A stretch of 64,000 nucleotides of DNA from Gigaspora rosea (GCA_003550325.1 QKWP01000137.1:101126-165125), one strand, 5' to 3'; shown: positions 11,059-23,308, counted from the stretch's first letter. Made by a program: numbers and translations. Notes: generated from the sequence alone by a model not told the origin.

Positions 11059-11554
11059 TTTTTTTGATTTTAACCTCCCTCCACTATCCTGAAGGTCCTA
11101 GACACTATAGGATTTCTGTCACTCTAAGGCCAGTGTTATCATTCAGTGGAGATTGATGGCAGGCATATGGCCTCTGATTTATCACCAAACTAGTGAGATA
11201 ACTTATGCTCTATTAAGTCTTTCTCTTTGACGTCCCGGGTCCCTGATCACGCAGTGTAGGACCTACTTTATCTAAGTCTGCAGTTCCATAATTTCACATG
11301 ATCCACTAGTCGGATCACACTTTATAAGCTGAGTTTACTCAATGTTTACATCATTTGTTGACAGATTCGCCTTATCTGGTCATCCCTGACCCTGTGGAGA
11401 CTGCAATCTGACATATGAATCTTTTGTTCTTATCCTCTAAAGATCTTTTCCAGTCGTGGTCCTAGCAGAGACTTGTTCCCCAGTTGGATTCGAACTCGCA
11501 ACCTTGTGACTGTGTTCTGGGAGCACTATCTGCTAAGCTCTTGACCAGCAAATC
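11059..11554 (-). mobile_element. tRNA-derived SINE, ~496 bp, with 8-bp target duplication
   Basis: Read on the minus strand, the head (from 11554) resembles a tRNA. There is a D-arm/A-box-like stretch GAGCTTAGCAGATAGTGCTC near 11525-11545, and a B box GGTTGCGAGTTCGAATCC at 11503-11486 that matches the consensus GGTTCGANTCC. A unique body follows and ends in an A-rich tail beside 11059. The 8-mer AATTCGAA (TTCGAATT on the plus strand) flanks both ends, at 11555-11562 and 11051-11058, a clear target-site duplication. RNA polymerase III would transcribe it from the internal boxes, and a LINE must supply the retrotransposition machinery. The intact duplication suggests a fairly recent insertion. 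Confidence 0.75.
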
Positions 11555-11562
11555 TTCGAATT

Positions 11563-12161
11563 GAGTTTGAAATTGAGATTATAAGCAAAAAGCTTCATGA
11601 TCTGTAAATTTCAACTTTTGGATTAATTAATATGATTTTCTTTAATTAATGACCTTTAAAAATGAAACACAGTTTAAATAAAATAATAAAAAATTTTTTA
11701 ATTAATTTGATGTCTTTTGAACAGTATAATGATTTTAATTAAATATGACATTTTTAATTAAATGATTAATTAAAAGTTTATCAATAATATTTTAATTAAA
11801 AGTAAAAAAAAATTGCTTGAAGTTTATGTCAAAGATTCTCAAATATATAAATATATCACTTTATTTTTTTTATCTCAATTGTTTTAATTTTACAAAATAG
11901 ATGAAAAAAGATCATATGGACAACAACTTAATATAACTAAACTTGACTCTATGCCAAACTTATTATTATCTCAAGATGAATTTGGACTAGAAGTACTTGT
12001 AGTGAATGTAATAACAATACCTATTTTACAAAAATCTGACAAGTTCAAGATATACAATTGGCATTTTATTAGCATAATAATTGACAAATGTCTTTATATG
12101 ATTAAATTATAGTAATAAAATACTAATAAATTACTTATTTGCAAAAGGTTTATTTTAATAG
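11563..12161. other. AT-rich spacer, nothing recognised
   Basis: Mostly TTAATTAA-like low-complexity sequence. No protein-like frame, RNA gene or terminal repeat seen. Confidence 0.5.
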
Positions 12162-12163
12162 TA

Positions 12164-12653
12164 TAGTCAAACTTCTCTAAATGCATATCACTAGGACCTG
12201 CTCTACAGTGTGCATTTAGGAAAAGTTGCAATTAGAGAACACTAATAAAATCATAATATGACTATATCACATAACAAATATAGCTTTAGTGCCTAGAAAT
12301 AATAATTTTAATTGGCTAATAAGGGGTGTACCATTTATTATGTAATATTTTTTACTTAGTAGCCACCCCTATCCATGTATGGTGTGATCACTTTATCTAA
12401 TTCTAATTGATTAATATAATATATAGACGTGATCACTATCTCTAACCATGTATCCATAGTAAAAATTACGTAATAAATGGCATACCTCTAATCACATAGA
12501 TGCATTTTAGAGTGAGTTTTTATAAGTGGCCAAACAATAAGCATGCATTTACAAAATCAAGAATGTGCATTTATTTATAAGTCCTATTGTAGCTATCTAT
12601 TGTGTATTTAAAGAGGTATTGCATTTAGAGGTCATATTAGGGAAGTTTGACTA
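12164..12653. mobile_element. pogo/Tigger-like MITE, 490 bp
   Basis: The left end TAGTCAAACTTCTCTAAATG and right end GGGAAGTTTGACTA are inverted copies, flanked by TA at 12162-12163 and 12654-12655. The interior is AT-rich and non-coding. Same terminal family as the copies at 4634, 19617 and 34039. Confidence 0.7.
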
Positions 12654-12655
12654 TA

Positions 12656-14253
12656 TGTTATCAGCATCATTAAATTGCTTATTTTTAGTAAGTTCAATTT
12701 TGATTGTTTAAACCTCTCTATATGCACACTTTAGGAACTAGGCCTAACTGAGTATTTATAGAGTATACATTTAAGGAGTTATATATAGAATATCATAGAA
12801 CAATTACCAATATTGATATCAGACCAATCACAATTAAAAATCAAGTAATCTCAAAACTGCAAAAAAAGTACCTAGCTTTTGTTATAATTACAGCACTATA
12901 AAATGTTTTACTTTATACAGAATAATTATTTATTTTTTTACATAAAGAACGTTTAATAATTTTTGACTTTAAGTTAAAATGCATTCTTATTGATGCTATA
13001 AATAATAAGTATTTGGGCACTTAAAGAATACTAAACTTGGTGATTATGGTAAATTGTGTTACCCTTACAATAATTACATCTAATTTGATTGGTCAAAAAA
13101 TTCACTTCAAAACTACCTTAGTATCATCATCAAAAATTTCACTATTATATGATTTTGGGCAATAAAATAGTAAGATCAGATGTAATATAGCACAAAATTA
13201 AAAATTGCTCATTTTTCTAACATTTGCATAAGAAATCACCTTTTATGCTCTAACAAAAAAAATTCTTTGAGCAATTTTATTTATATCTTAATTGCATTAA
13301 GCTTTATAAGAATCCTAACTTTAACTTAAATAAACTTGAAGTTTTTGAACTACCCAAGATTGCTACCAAAATTCTATCTATATATGATTAGAATCCAATC
13401 ACATTTCAAGATTAGGTGTAATGTTGCATGACTAGAAAAATTCAAAACAAATGTTTATTTTTGACAAAAATTGTTTATTTTGCATACTAAACTATCTTCT
13501 GCATATTAATAAAAGCTTTCTTAAGCAATTTTACTATATAACTGTTTGAATTATAACTTTAATATAGGCCTCACTCTAACCTTAACTTAATATAAAGAGA
13601 ACTTACCAAATTTTGTTGTTGGTCACATACTGTATAGGTAGAATTTTGGTAATGATATAGGAGAAGATAGTTTTTTAGTTATAGTTATGTGATAGTAATT
13701 ACATTTCAATCACATAGCACATAATATATATCCACTACTAATTCTAATACTAACTTTCTATTATTAACTCAAACTCTAAGAACTGTATTCTGTGTTTTTT
13801 TGTTTTTGCATTCAGGCCAATATTTTTTTAAATATTTAAAATTGTAAATTATTTTTGCAAAGCTAAATACTGTATTCTTTTTTGTTATATTATTGTTATT
13901 CTATTTAATCTATTATTTTATTTTCTAGACTTGCTTTAATTTCTTTTGCTATTTTAAATATTTGAGCTAGAACTTTGGATTAAAAATACAAAATATATAA
14001 AACACTGCATTTTGTTCTTTTAGCATTTGAATTTTATTATTATTATATCGAAATAAATATTTTTTAACAAATTAGTTAATTTATACTGATTTCAAAATAA
14101 TATACATTATTTATTAACTCAAATACTAATAGAGATTAGGCCTGTTGAGACAATTTCTACCTGGGTATTATTAGTCTATCCAGGTCATCCAAGTAAATTG
14201 TTATATATCTCAAGTAGCTAAATGCCAATTCTGGATAGTACTATCTTTTTGCT
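12656..14253. other. AT-rich spacer with weak repeat remnants
   Basis: No gene found. A fragment near 12709-12785 (AAACCTCTCTATATGCAC) resembles a pogo-like MITE end. Around 13350-13700 there are loosely inverted copies of ACCAAAATTCTA, perhaps a decayed palindromic element whose ends I could not define. Confidence 0.4.
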
Positions 14254-14261
14254 ATTGTAGT
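14254..14261. repeat. 8-bp target-site duplication (left) of the hAT-type MITE
   Basis: ATTGTAGT, repeated exactly at 14671-14678 immediately after the right terminus. Confidence 0.8.
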
Positions 14262-14670
14262 CAGTATTGGAATATGACCAGGTCATAACAGGTCATATCA
14301 AAGTTTAATTAGTAAGATTATATGACAATAGTTATATGATTTCATTAATTAAACTTGGTAATATAATCTGTTATAGCTTTGTCAAATGATCTTAGCAATT
14401 GAACTTAGTAATATGACCTGTTATAACCTGTTATATAAATTTTTTGTGATATGACCTGTTATGACCAGTCATAACAGGTCATATCACAAAAAAGTTATAC
14501 AACAGATCATAACAGGTCATATTACTAAGTTCAATTGCTAAGTTATTTGACAAAGTCATAACAGATTATATTACCAAGTTTAATTAATGAAATCATATAA
14601 CTATTGTCATATAATCTTACTAATTAAACTTTGATATGACCTGTTATGACCTGGTCATATTCCAACACTG
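14262..14670. mobile_element. palindromic hAT-type MITE, 409 bp
   Basis: Almost the whole element is one inverted repeat of two arms of about 200 bp, meeting near 14465. Termini are CAGTATTGGAATATGACC on the left and its near-exact inverse ending CCAACACTG on the right. A perfect 8-bp target duplication ATTGTAGT flanks it. Eight-base duplications and CAG-type ends fit the hAT superfamily. There is no coding capacity. GGTCATA/ACCTGTTATGACC motifs repeat inside the arms. The perfect duplication and good arm pairing suggest it is not very old. Confidence 0.8.
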
Positions 14671-14678
14671 ATTGTAGT

Positions 14679-16479
14679 AGTATAGCCAAACCTATCAAAT
14701 GCACTTTGTATAAAGATTACATATATTGGGATGGAATTAGTAGAAGCTTTGCATTTAGAAAAGCTTAATTGTATTTATACTATACTGTTTATTCATGATA
14801 TTAGAACTATTTTTTTTTCTCAAATCTAATATCCATAAATAGTAAGATATTATATATTTGAACAATGCAATAAATAAATTATTAAAAGAACAATATAAAA
14901 ATACATAGAACAGTAAAACCAGTATTATGCATATATGGATAGTATATAAAATATGTAGAACAGCAAAACCAATATTATGCATATTTGAATAGTATATAAT
15001 AATTGCATGATGGTAAAAATATTCTACAACTACATATATTAAAATAATTTATTATATAATTATTACTTAATTTTTCAATTAATAATATATTATATTTAAA
15101 TTAGAGCAGAGTTGAGTGATTAAGATTGTATAAATATGGCCTATGGTTAAAAAAAATAGAGAAGTTGTAGGCTAATACACAATATGACTTGCTTTAATGA
15201 ACATATTTTTTTATTGTTCAACTACTATTAACCCAAAACCTCTAATAAAACATTCATTCTAACTTAACTTGTGCTATGTTTGAAGCTAATTTGATATACA
15301 AATACTGTTTTTGCAATTAGTTGAATTAATCAAATAAATAAATCATAATAAATTTATTTATATTTAATAAATTATCTTACAAAAATGTATACATTGATTA
15401 ATTCAAAATATATATTGAAATCGCAAAGATAAAAATAAAATTAGTTAAATTAAAAGAAATGCATGCCAAATTTGCAATAAAAAAATTTAAGATCGAATTA
15501 ATTTAAATCTAAAATATACATTTCAAATTTATAATAATAATATTAATAATTAAATTATTTTAATCTAATAATATGCATATCAAATTTATAACAATAAAAT
15601 TAAAAATTGAATTAATTCTTTTCTAATAAGAAGCATCCTAAATTTGTATTAACAAAAACAAAATTAAATATTAAATTTGATTGTAAATATATGTATGCCA
15701 ACTTCATAATGATAAGAAAAGTAAATTTGATTGTAAGTATGCATGCCAAATCCGTAATAATAAGAAATTAAAATTAAATAAAAGACATACTTTCATTGGA
15801 CGCCAAATATCTATAAAAAATAAATTATATGAATAAAATTTTTTTGGGTTTTAATTTATAACTATAGCACTGTAGTACTAGGGCATTTTAACCAATTAAA
15901 ATTTAATATCAGGTGTAAAATATAAATCAGATCTGTGAATAAAAATAAAAAATTTTAAAAAATTAATTATATCTTTAAATTTTGTCTATAATTCTATTTT
16001 TTGGTTTTAATAAAAAAAATTTCTTGCTAAATTTTTACTATAAATACTATTTAACTCTAACTTTTTATCTTTACTCTTACCCTAATATTAAAGAAATTTA
16101 TTTTGTTTTGTTAAAAGTTGTTTTAATTTACTTGTTATAGTTTATTACATATAAGATAGCACTATAGTGCTATAGCATTATAACAATATTCCCAATTTTT
16201 TTACTAATTGTATTAAATACTATAAAAGAATTGTTATATTACCTTTTGTATTAGTATTTGTTTGAAAAGTTTTTTTAGCTTATTTTAAATTTCTTTTAAA
16301 CCATCTTTTCTTGTTTGGTATATCTAAATAGTATTACTTTTTTCTAAATTAAAAAATGTCCCAAAATGAAAAAATAATTTTATTTTTGTCTATATTAGTA
16401 AAAAACTATGGTAATATCTATTTTAATACCCAAATTACAGAGCATGCCATTCAATTTTTTAAAAATCTTGGAATTTTAC
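14679..16479. other. AT-rich spacer, no gene seen
   Basis: Over 80% A+T by eye. Contains short tandem-like stretches (GCATGCCAAATTTG variants near 15460-15750) and a small partial MITE-like end near 14690-14760. A 75-residue hydrophobic minus-strand frame at 14755-14982 looks like chance AT-rich translation. Confidence 0.4.
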
Positions 16480-16730
16480 TCCACTTTCTTTTTTGTAAAA
16501 AATGTTAGAGCCCTATGCACAAGTCAAAAGGTCATTCTCATAAAGATGATTAAAAATAGGCCTGTACTTTAAGAACTGTTTGTGGTTATGAACATAATCT
16601 AAGATCAGAAACTTGGTTAGAAAATTCCAAATTATCTTTTACCCAAATTGCTAAAACTATATTTTGCTGGTTCTATAAATTACCTCAAAAATTCACTGTT
16701 TATGAAAATGATGCTAGTGCCAAACAATAG
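16480..16730 (+). pseudogene. Merlin (IS1016/ISXO2-like) transposase fragment
   Basis: One phase reads FCKKC, then SPMHKSKGHSHKDD, then CTLRTVCGYEHNLRSETWLE and NSKLSFTQIAKTIFCWFYKL. This is the N-terminal zinc ribbon (CxxC ... C ... C) and the following helix of Merlin transposases, where the family has W-x-C-R, a SWFE/TWLENS box and a leucine-rich helix. In-frame stops occur at about 16497, 16551 and 16557, and the reading ends at 16728-16730. The DDE catalytic core is missing. It is a plain DNA-transposon remnant; the left edge is approximate. Confidence 0.6.
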
Positions 16731-17904
16731 TAGACTAGTATAACTTCTGTCTCAATATATGTAGTATAGCACTATTTAATCAAAGTAATAAAAAAATTGT
16801 TAGTAAAAAAATTATAGTAATTGATGAAAATAAATTCAAGAAACATAAATATTTCTATTATCTTGTATAAAAATAAATTAATACAAAAAATTCTAATTAA
16901 AAAAAAGATCAACAGTTGACTTGATAAAAAACTATTAATATAAATACCATAAAATCTATAAATAAGTATCACACTCTCTACCCTGTTTTTCAATTATAGT
17001 TTGGCAAAAAATAGCAATAAAACCTTTATCAAGTAATTCCTGACAATCTGGAGTTAAAAAAATAGAATAAATAATATAGTACTTATTTAATGAATTTTAT
17101 AGTAAATAATCAAATACCAAAAATTAGCTATTGCTTAATAAATTGCACTAAAGCTTTGTATTTTTCATTTTAATATCTTTAATATTTATACAAATCTACT
17201 GAAAAATATTAATCTATACTACCAATACAGCACATTATTTCTTAACCTGTTACTTAACTAAGAAATACAATAACAGATTATCAATTATTAGAATTTGAAT
17301 AAAGGAGATTTGGTTAATAATGCTATTAGATTATCTAAGTATTGCAAATACAAAAATTTAAATGAACTATATTACCCCAAAAATGTATATTGCTCAGGAT
17401 CAAGAAGTTTATAACACAATTAACTGAATGAACTAAATGGTTATTATAGATAAATAATTATTAAAAAAAAGAGTTCTAATATAAAAAAATAAAGAATTGT
17501 TATAGTTAAATAAATAACAAAGACATTAACAAAACTTAGTTTCACTACCCAATGCTTGTTTCAATGTTTTAATTCAAGACTTTGAATAGTTCAAAATGCA
17601 AAAAACAATTAAAGCTAACCTAAAAAAATATAAATAATTTAACAATAAGCATAAACTAAATAACAAAATTACAAGAAAGAATACTTAGTTTCACTACAAT
17701 TTTAAATATTCAAAAACAAAAATATTAGCTTAAATACAAAAAAATAAAGGAACAAAAATAAAAAAAACAGAACACAGCTAACTTACTTAATCTTCATGCC
17801 AATAAAAATTTTTTTAAGAACTTCTTGTGTCAGTAAGTTATTATATTGCTAATAGATAATGCTTAAGCTCTAGAAAACAATACTTTGGTTTGATTTCATA
17901 TTAC
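16731..17904. other. AT-rich spacer, no gene seen
   Basis: Low-complexity A+T sequence with no supported frame or repeat boundary. Confidence 0.45.
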
Positions 17905-18085
17905 AAGTCACTCTCATTATAGTGAACTCTCATTATAGTGAAGATTGGTCTATAGTAAAGAATTTTTCAGAACAAAACCAAATATATTAAATATTCATTT
18001 GATATAATAATGTTATATAGTAAACTCTCAATATAAGATATAGTGAAGATTTTTTTGAACAGAAATAACAAAATTTCACATGATA
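17905..18085. repeat. degenerate pogo-like repeat
   Basis: CTCTCATTATAGTGAACTCTCATTATAGTGAAG and later TATAGTGAAG repeats resemble the subterminal repeats of pogo-like elements, such as the copy at 19617. Ends and target duplication could not be fixed. Confidence 0.35.
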
Positions 18086-18158
18086 TAGTGAAGTTGATAT
18101 CATGTGATGTATACTAGCCAATCAAATGAAACAGGCAATGATTATATACTCATACATT

Positions 18159-19327
18159 AGGCCATATAAAATTTATGAATTGGTTTTCATAACCCGGCCG
18201 GGTCATAAAAGCTAAATTGTGAAATTAAATTTATATATTAATAAATAAAATTTTATATGCCGGGTCCCGGGTCATAAAAGCTAAAATTTAAATCTAAACT
18301 TTTTATATCGCAAAATCTTGAATTTGATTGGGCGTTAGAAATCTATGTTAATGCAATAATGTGCTGTGCTAGTATTCTATCCCGATTGTCATTTTTGGAA
18401 ATTTATTTTTAGTCGAAATGTATATTTAGTAAGATTGACATAGCCCCCAATTATAGTGCTATAGTAAACGAGATTGTTTTACCCAGTTTGAAGAGTTAAT
18501 AAATTCGATTTATGTGATATATTGAATTTATGCACTTTATGCGATATATCGAATTTATGCGCTTTATGCGATATATCGAATTTATGCGCTTTATCCGATT
18601 TATTAAATGTATTGAACCTGGTAACTGATTAGAACAATTATGTGAGTAGAATTAGTGCAGTCATGTAAAAAGTATAAATGCGATGTATTTTGTCTTTACA
18701 AGGAAGTAAGTCTGGAAAGCAAGAACTCAGTAGAGTTCAAAAGCTTTAGAAGTCCAACGTTGTAGAGTGATAACCTTTGAAATTAGAGTAGGTGTTATCA
18801 TTAGTAATCACCCACTAGATAATTGAATAAACTGTTGTTAGTATAAACCAATTACCTCCCGATAAGTGAAATCGTATAGCTAACATGCTAGATAGTCTAA
18901 TCGAATTTTTATTTCTTTTAACTTTTTTTGCCTTGTCACACATATTATACTTATACGTAATCTAAATCGTCCTTTTGCTAAAGTATGTTAAAAATAAATA
19001 GAAGCCGGGCATAAAAAAAGAAAATATATCTGATATAATATAGCGAGCTAAATATAAAATACAATAATATAAATAAGTATATTTTTAAAATTTTAAGATA
19101 TACATATAAAAAATTTCTGGTTTTAGTATGACTATGTTAATTATTATAATGAGATTAATTAAACTTATAAAATTTTTTGTCGGGTTGCCGGGTCTTGGAA
19201 TATGATTTTAAAATTTAAAATTTTATTAAATATAAAATTTTTTAATAAATAAAAATAAAATCCGGGTGGGCGGGTGAAAAAATTTTTTAAGTTTTATGAA
19301 AACCAATTAATAAATTTTGTATGGCCT
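18159..19327. mobile_element. 1.17-kb element with ~30-bp terminal inverted repeats, superfamily unknown
   Basis: The left end AGGCCATATAAAATTTATGA continues AATTGGTTTTCAT. The right end is its inverse, ATGAAAACCAATTAATAAAT then TTTGTATGGCCT. Just inside each end lie GC-rich CCGGGT motifs (CCCGGCCGGGTCATAAAAG, CCGGGTGGGCGGGTG), which stand out in this AT-rich DNA and recur inside. No transposase frame is visible and no target duplication could be fixed. The middle (18480-18970) holds a small tandem repeat and a promoter-like stretch, perhaps a nested insertion. Confidence 0.5.
18513..18608. repeat. 27-bp tandem repeat, about 3.5 copies
   Basis: Unit TGCGATATATCGAATTTATG followed by CGCTTTA, starting at 18513, 18540, 18567 and 18594. 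Two central copies are identical. Confidence 0.8.
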
Positions 19328-19616
19328 TATAATAAAGACTTTGGGTTATTTTTCTTTATAATTAGTGCTTCTTGTCAAAATGTATAAAAAAATGCCTTAA
19401 TAATTGTAGCAACTTTTTTTTAATATTAAATTATCTTAACTATCATAAAAATTTGTTACAACTTATATGTTATATTAGGGGGTGAAATAGCATAACAAAT
19501 ACAAACATAGTGAGTTAAATCACATAATAATTTTTACTAATCAAGATTTTTTTGATAATCTGTATGATCTGCAACTGGAGACCTGATATTTCTGACTGCT
19601 AGATAATTACTTATTA

Positions 19617-19802
19617 CAGTCGACTCTCTTTATACTGAACCTCTCTATAATGAACTCTGGATATAATGAACTAAAAATTCTTGAATTTTATAATAGTTTA
19701 GTATAAAAAGAGCTATATTTTCTTAAGAAAACATAATAATTTTATATAGCGAACTTTTTTTAACATTCAGAACCAACTATTCATTATTGAAAGAGTTGAC
19801 TG
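19617..19802. mobile_element. pogo/Tigger-like MITE, 186 bp
   Basis: Ends CAGTCGACTCTCTTTATA and TTGAAAGAGTTGACTG, inverted, flanked by TA (19615-19616, 19803-19804). Internal CTCTATAATGAAC repeats are typical of this group. Non-coding. Confidence 0.75.
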
Positions 19803-20246
19803 TACAATCATTATTATTATCAATATAAAATTTAAACTGAATAACTTTTAAACTATTAAAGATATATGAATAAAAATACCTTTTTTAGATTTCTCTTAAA
19901 GTTTTCTTTAAGTTAATAGAGCTCTTTTTTTTTATTGTCATAAAATTAATCATGTTTTAGTAATTAAAATCGAATTAAATGCTCCTAAGATCGTTAAGGA
20001 TTTGTATCACTTTACATGTGATTAAATTTAAACATCTGAGTGAAAAGTCTTAATAATCTTAGCATTTGTAATTAAATTTGGATGGTTTTGGACTCTTTAA
20101 AATCGTCTCATTGAGTCAAACACTCTGGTAGTTGTTTTATCCAAATTGGGCTACTGGATTAAATTTTTTTAATAGTATTTCAAATATGTGCAAATATATT
20201 ACTTATTGGCCTTTGATCACATGACTATAATGAGGTATTTTATTTA

Positions 20247-20315
20247 TAGTCACACCTCTTTACAATTACCAAAATATGGTGTGCCAGACTTGGTGATTAT
20301 AGAGAGGGACAACTG
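20247..20315. mobile_element. very short pogo-like MITE, 69 bp
   Basis: TAGTCACACCTCTTTACAAT at the left and AGAGAGGGACAACTG at the right are inverted. TA lies on each side (20245-20246, 20316-20317). It is probably an internally deleted copy. Confidence 0.55.
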
Positions 20316-20525
20316 TATTTCATGTCTCCAAGATACTTGTAAAAGAATTGGTATTCCTAGTTCAGGCATCAATCAAGGCAAGTAAGAATCATCACTGCTT
20401 ATAGTCTTACTTCACCTATTAACATTCAATATGAAATAGAACAAGGAGAGACATATTCTCCTTTACTTTAGAAAATTTACTATGACCCAATTCTTACTTT
20501 TATTTACCAAAAATACCAAAATCAA

Positions 20526-21230
20526 ATGCTCAAAATTACCTCACAATTTTTTTTTAATATAATTACTAATACTACTGGTACTAGTATTTCAATCCCACCT
20601 TTAGCCTATATGAATGATACAATATGGCTTTGTAAAAACTCTGAAACTATGCAAAATATTCTCAATAATACATCTGAACTCTATAAAATTAATAATATAG
20701 AAGTCAACCCTACAAAATCTGATTTACTTCATATTCAATCTAAACATTACAAATTCCAAACAATACCTTTTCTATTCAATAATCAACCTATTCTACCCAG
20801 AAAGCCCAGTGATGTCATTAGATACTTAGGTATCTATCTTGATAGAAATGGTTCAACTAAACCAACATTTGATGCAATTATTAACAAAATTAAAAACTTT
20901 ATCTGTCAAATAAAATACAAAAAACTTATATACTTACAAATCTCATCACTTTTTAATCTTATTCACCAACCCTCTATTGAATATCTTCTACAAATATGCA
21001 TTATTTATAAAAATCTTCAAACCAAACTATCTAGACTCTTTACTATTCAAGCCAAAAAAATTGCCACCCTTGCTAAAAATACTAATAATATAGTTCTTAC
21101 TAATTTCATAACATTTAATTTATCTACCCTCAACAATTTGATTAAAAAAACAAGTGCTACTAATATTGAACATATATTTAATACTAATCCAATTCTCAAA
21201 AATATTGGCCTTACCCATATTAAATCATAG
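20526..21230 (+). pseudogene. LINE reverse transcriptase, thumb and following region
   Basis: A 234-codon frame with the altered active site YMNDT, followed by INNIEVNPTKSDLLHIQ and VIRYLGIYLDRNG (RT motif 6-7: the LGxxLD box). The substituted first catalytic Asp means this copy cannot polymerise. The upstream fingers and palm sequence is broken by a stop at about 20472 in the SPLLW box. Confidence 0.7.
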
Positions 21231-22149
21231 TTAACCAAAGTATGGTCTCCCAATGTTACCCAAAATATACTTATTTCACATAGTCATAAAACTAAAAACT
21301 TTACACTTATCTTCCAACTATCACAATTAGCCAAAAACAATATTACATTATCAAATCTTTTACTTAATTTCTATCACCCAGATTTTCTCTCTAATGTACA
21401 CCTAATCTATGAGATTCTTTCTTCAACCCACAAACTTCTATAATTAATAGTTTAAAAAATAACCAGTTACTATTTATTGAACAAATTACAACTGCAAACA
21501 ATAAATATATCCTACCATGGAATAATATTTATTTGCACACTAACAAATCTACTAAAGGCTGTCAACCCTTATAGTTTTTCAATATCCTCCATTCCATACA
21601 AGATAATACAATTACAACTACATGGCCTTATCTTAACTTACCCAATTAACTCCTTTATTAATACAATATATTTTCTTTCTCCTATATTAACTTCTAATTT
21701 CTTTTCACTTATACAAATATACTACAACTCTAACAATAATCTCTTTTTATTATATCAAACTTCTTTATGAAAACTACAATATATAGTATAAACCCTTCAG
21801 ATTTAGGTTTCATACAACTACTATTCCATACCCTTCTATCTTTAAACACACTTCCTTCATTTAATCTTTTCTACAACCAAACTAGCAAACTCAAAAATCC
21901 TATATATATTCAAATAGATTACAAAGAAATTCTTGCTCTAATCCATATATTCAACCTTACTATTGCTATAACTTTCTCTCAACCTATACTACAAGTTCAT
22001 ATTCCTAACAAGAGATACAACTTATACACTATCTAACCAATCATACTAGCTACCAACATCAACTCACTAGTTTTCTGACACTCTATTCAAAATCTAGTTT
22101 CACAAGATCTTCACTTTTATACAGATGCTTTCAATTCAAAATCTACAAT

Positions 22150-22460
22150 CTTCAAATATCAAATCTGGTATTGGCTAGATTTGTGAAAACAATACCTCTA
22201 TTAAATTTAATGCAGCTACTACTCTATATCCAGATTCAACACGAACTGAACTTGAAGCAATTATTTTCCTTTTCCTTACAATTCCTAATAATATTCATAT
22301 AAATATCATATCAAATCTGGTATTGGCTAGATTTGTGAAAACAATGCCTCTATTAAATTTAATGCAGCTACTACTCTATATCCAGATTCAACACGAACTG
22401 AACTTGAAGCAATTATTTCCCTTTTCCTTACAATTCCTAATAATATTCATATAAATATCC
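22150..22460 (+). repeat. ~154-bp direct tandem duplication within the LINE RNase H region
   Basis: The segment beginning TCAAATCTGGTATTGGCTAG and running through AATATTCATATAAATATC occurs twice in a row (starting about 22157 and 22312), with only two or three differences. It is therefore a recent local duplication in an already decayed element. Confidence 0.8.
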
Positions 22461-22711
22461 ATCTAGATAACAATACTGCAATCAAAACCTAAAACAAATA
22501 CACTTTTCTAAAACTATACAAAACAAAAATTGGGATATTATATCTATCATTAATCAAATTAAATCTATCAAAAACATTTCATTTACCTATACAAAGTCAA
22601 ATCACACTTTAATTTCTTTCATAACCAAGCAAACCTACTTGCAAAACATGGAACTAACAAACCAATACTTAAAATTATCCATGATTTTCTAAATCTACCA
22701 ATCCATTTTAT

Positions 22712-23308
22712 ATGAAACAATCATATTATTTCTTTCAAAATACTTTTATTAAAAATATATATATTAAACAAGAACTATACTCCTGGACTGCTCTTAAAAT
22801 ATTTAAAAACATGTCTGAAATTAATTGGACACTATGTTTTGCTATTCTAAACACACTTGAACACAATCATTCTAAATATTCTTTTAGAATTAAAATTTTA
22901 ACTAACAATTTCCCAACAATGGAAAACCTTCATATTCGCTACCCATACCTATATTCTACTTCAAAATATTCTCAATGTTCAGATACTGAAGATACTCTAT
23001 ATATACTTATTTGTTTAAATGACAACAATAATATTCAACAATCTATAATTAGTATAATTACTAAGATATTTACTTCTCTTAAAATTACTACTATATTCCC
23101 AGTTACAATTCTTAACATTCTTCTCCAATTTACACTTAATACACCTAGCCCAAAATATAACCTTCTCTTACACTATATCATTGGAATTAATTCTTTTAAT
23201 GTTTTTGAAAATATTAAATTACTCACCACTAAAAAAACTAAATTATTTCTTACTATTTTGTCTAACAATCTTCTGGATTGGTTCCAAAATATTAGTTGGT
23301 CTTCTTGA
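22712..23308 (+). pseudogene. C-terminal segment of the LINE protein
   Basis: A 198-codon frame in the same orientation, downstream of RNase H. It contains YSFRIKILTNNFPTMENL and a degraded zinc-finger-like CSDTEDTLYILICL, where intact Glomeromycotina LINEs have CxxC then ExxxH. It is unlikely to be a separate gene. Confidence 0.5.

Noticed and set aside
14755-16993. Hydrophobic small frames at 14755-14982 and 16772-16993 looking like membrane proteins
   Set aside because: Ile/Phe/Asn-rich readings are expected from 80%+ A+T DNA; no start context, motif or repeat conservation.
18513-18608. CRISPR-like 27-bp repeats
   Set aside because: Units are directly adjacent with no spacers; simple tandem repeat.
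20188-20385. 65-codon plus-strand gene before the LINE
   Set aside because: It spans a short MITE and the beginning of LINE similarity; no independent motif.
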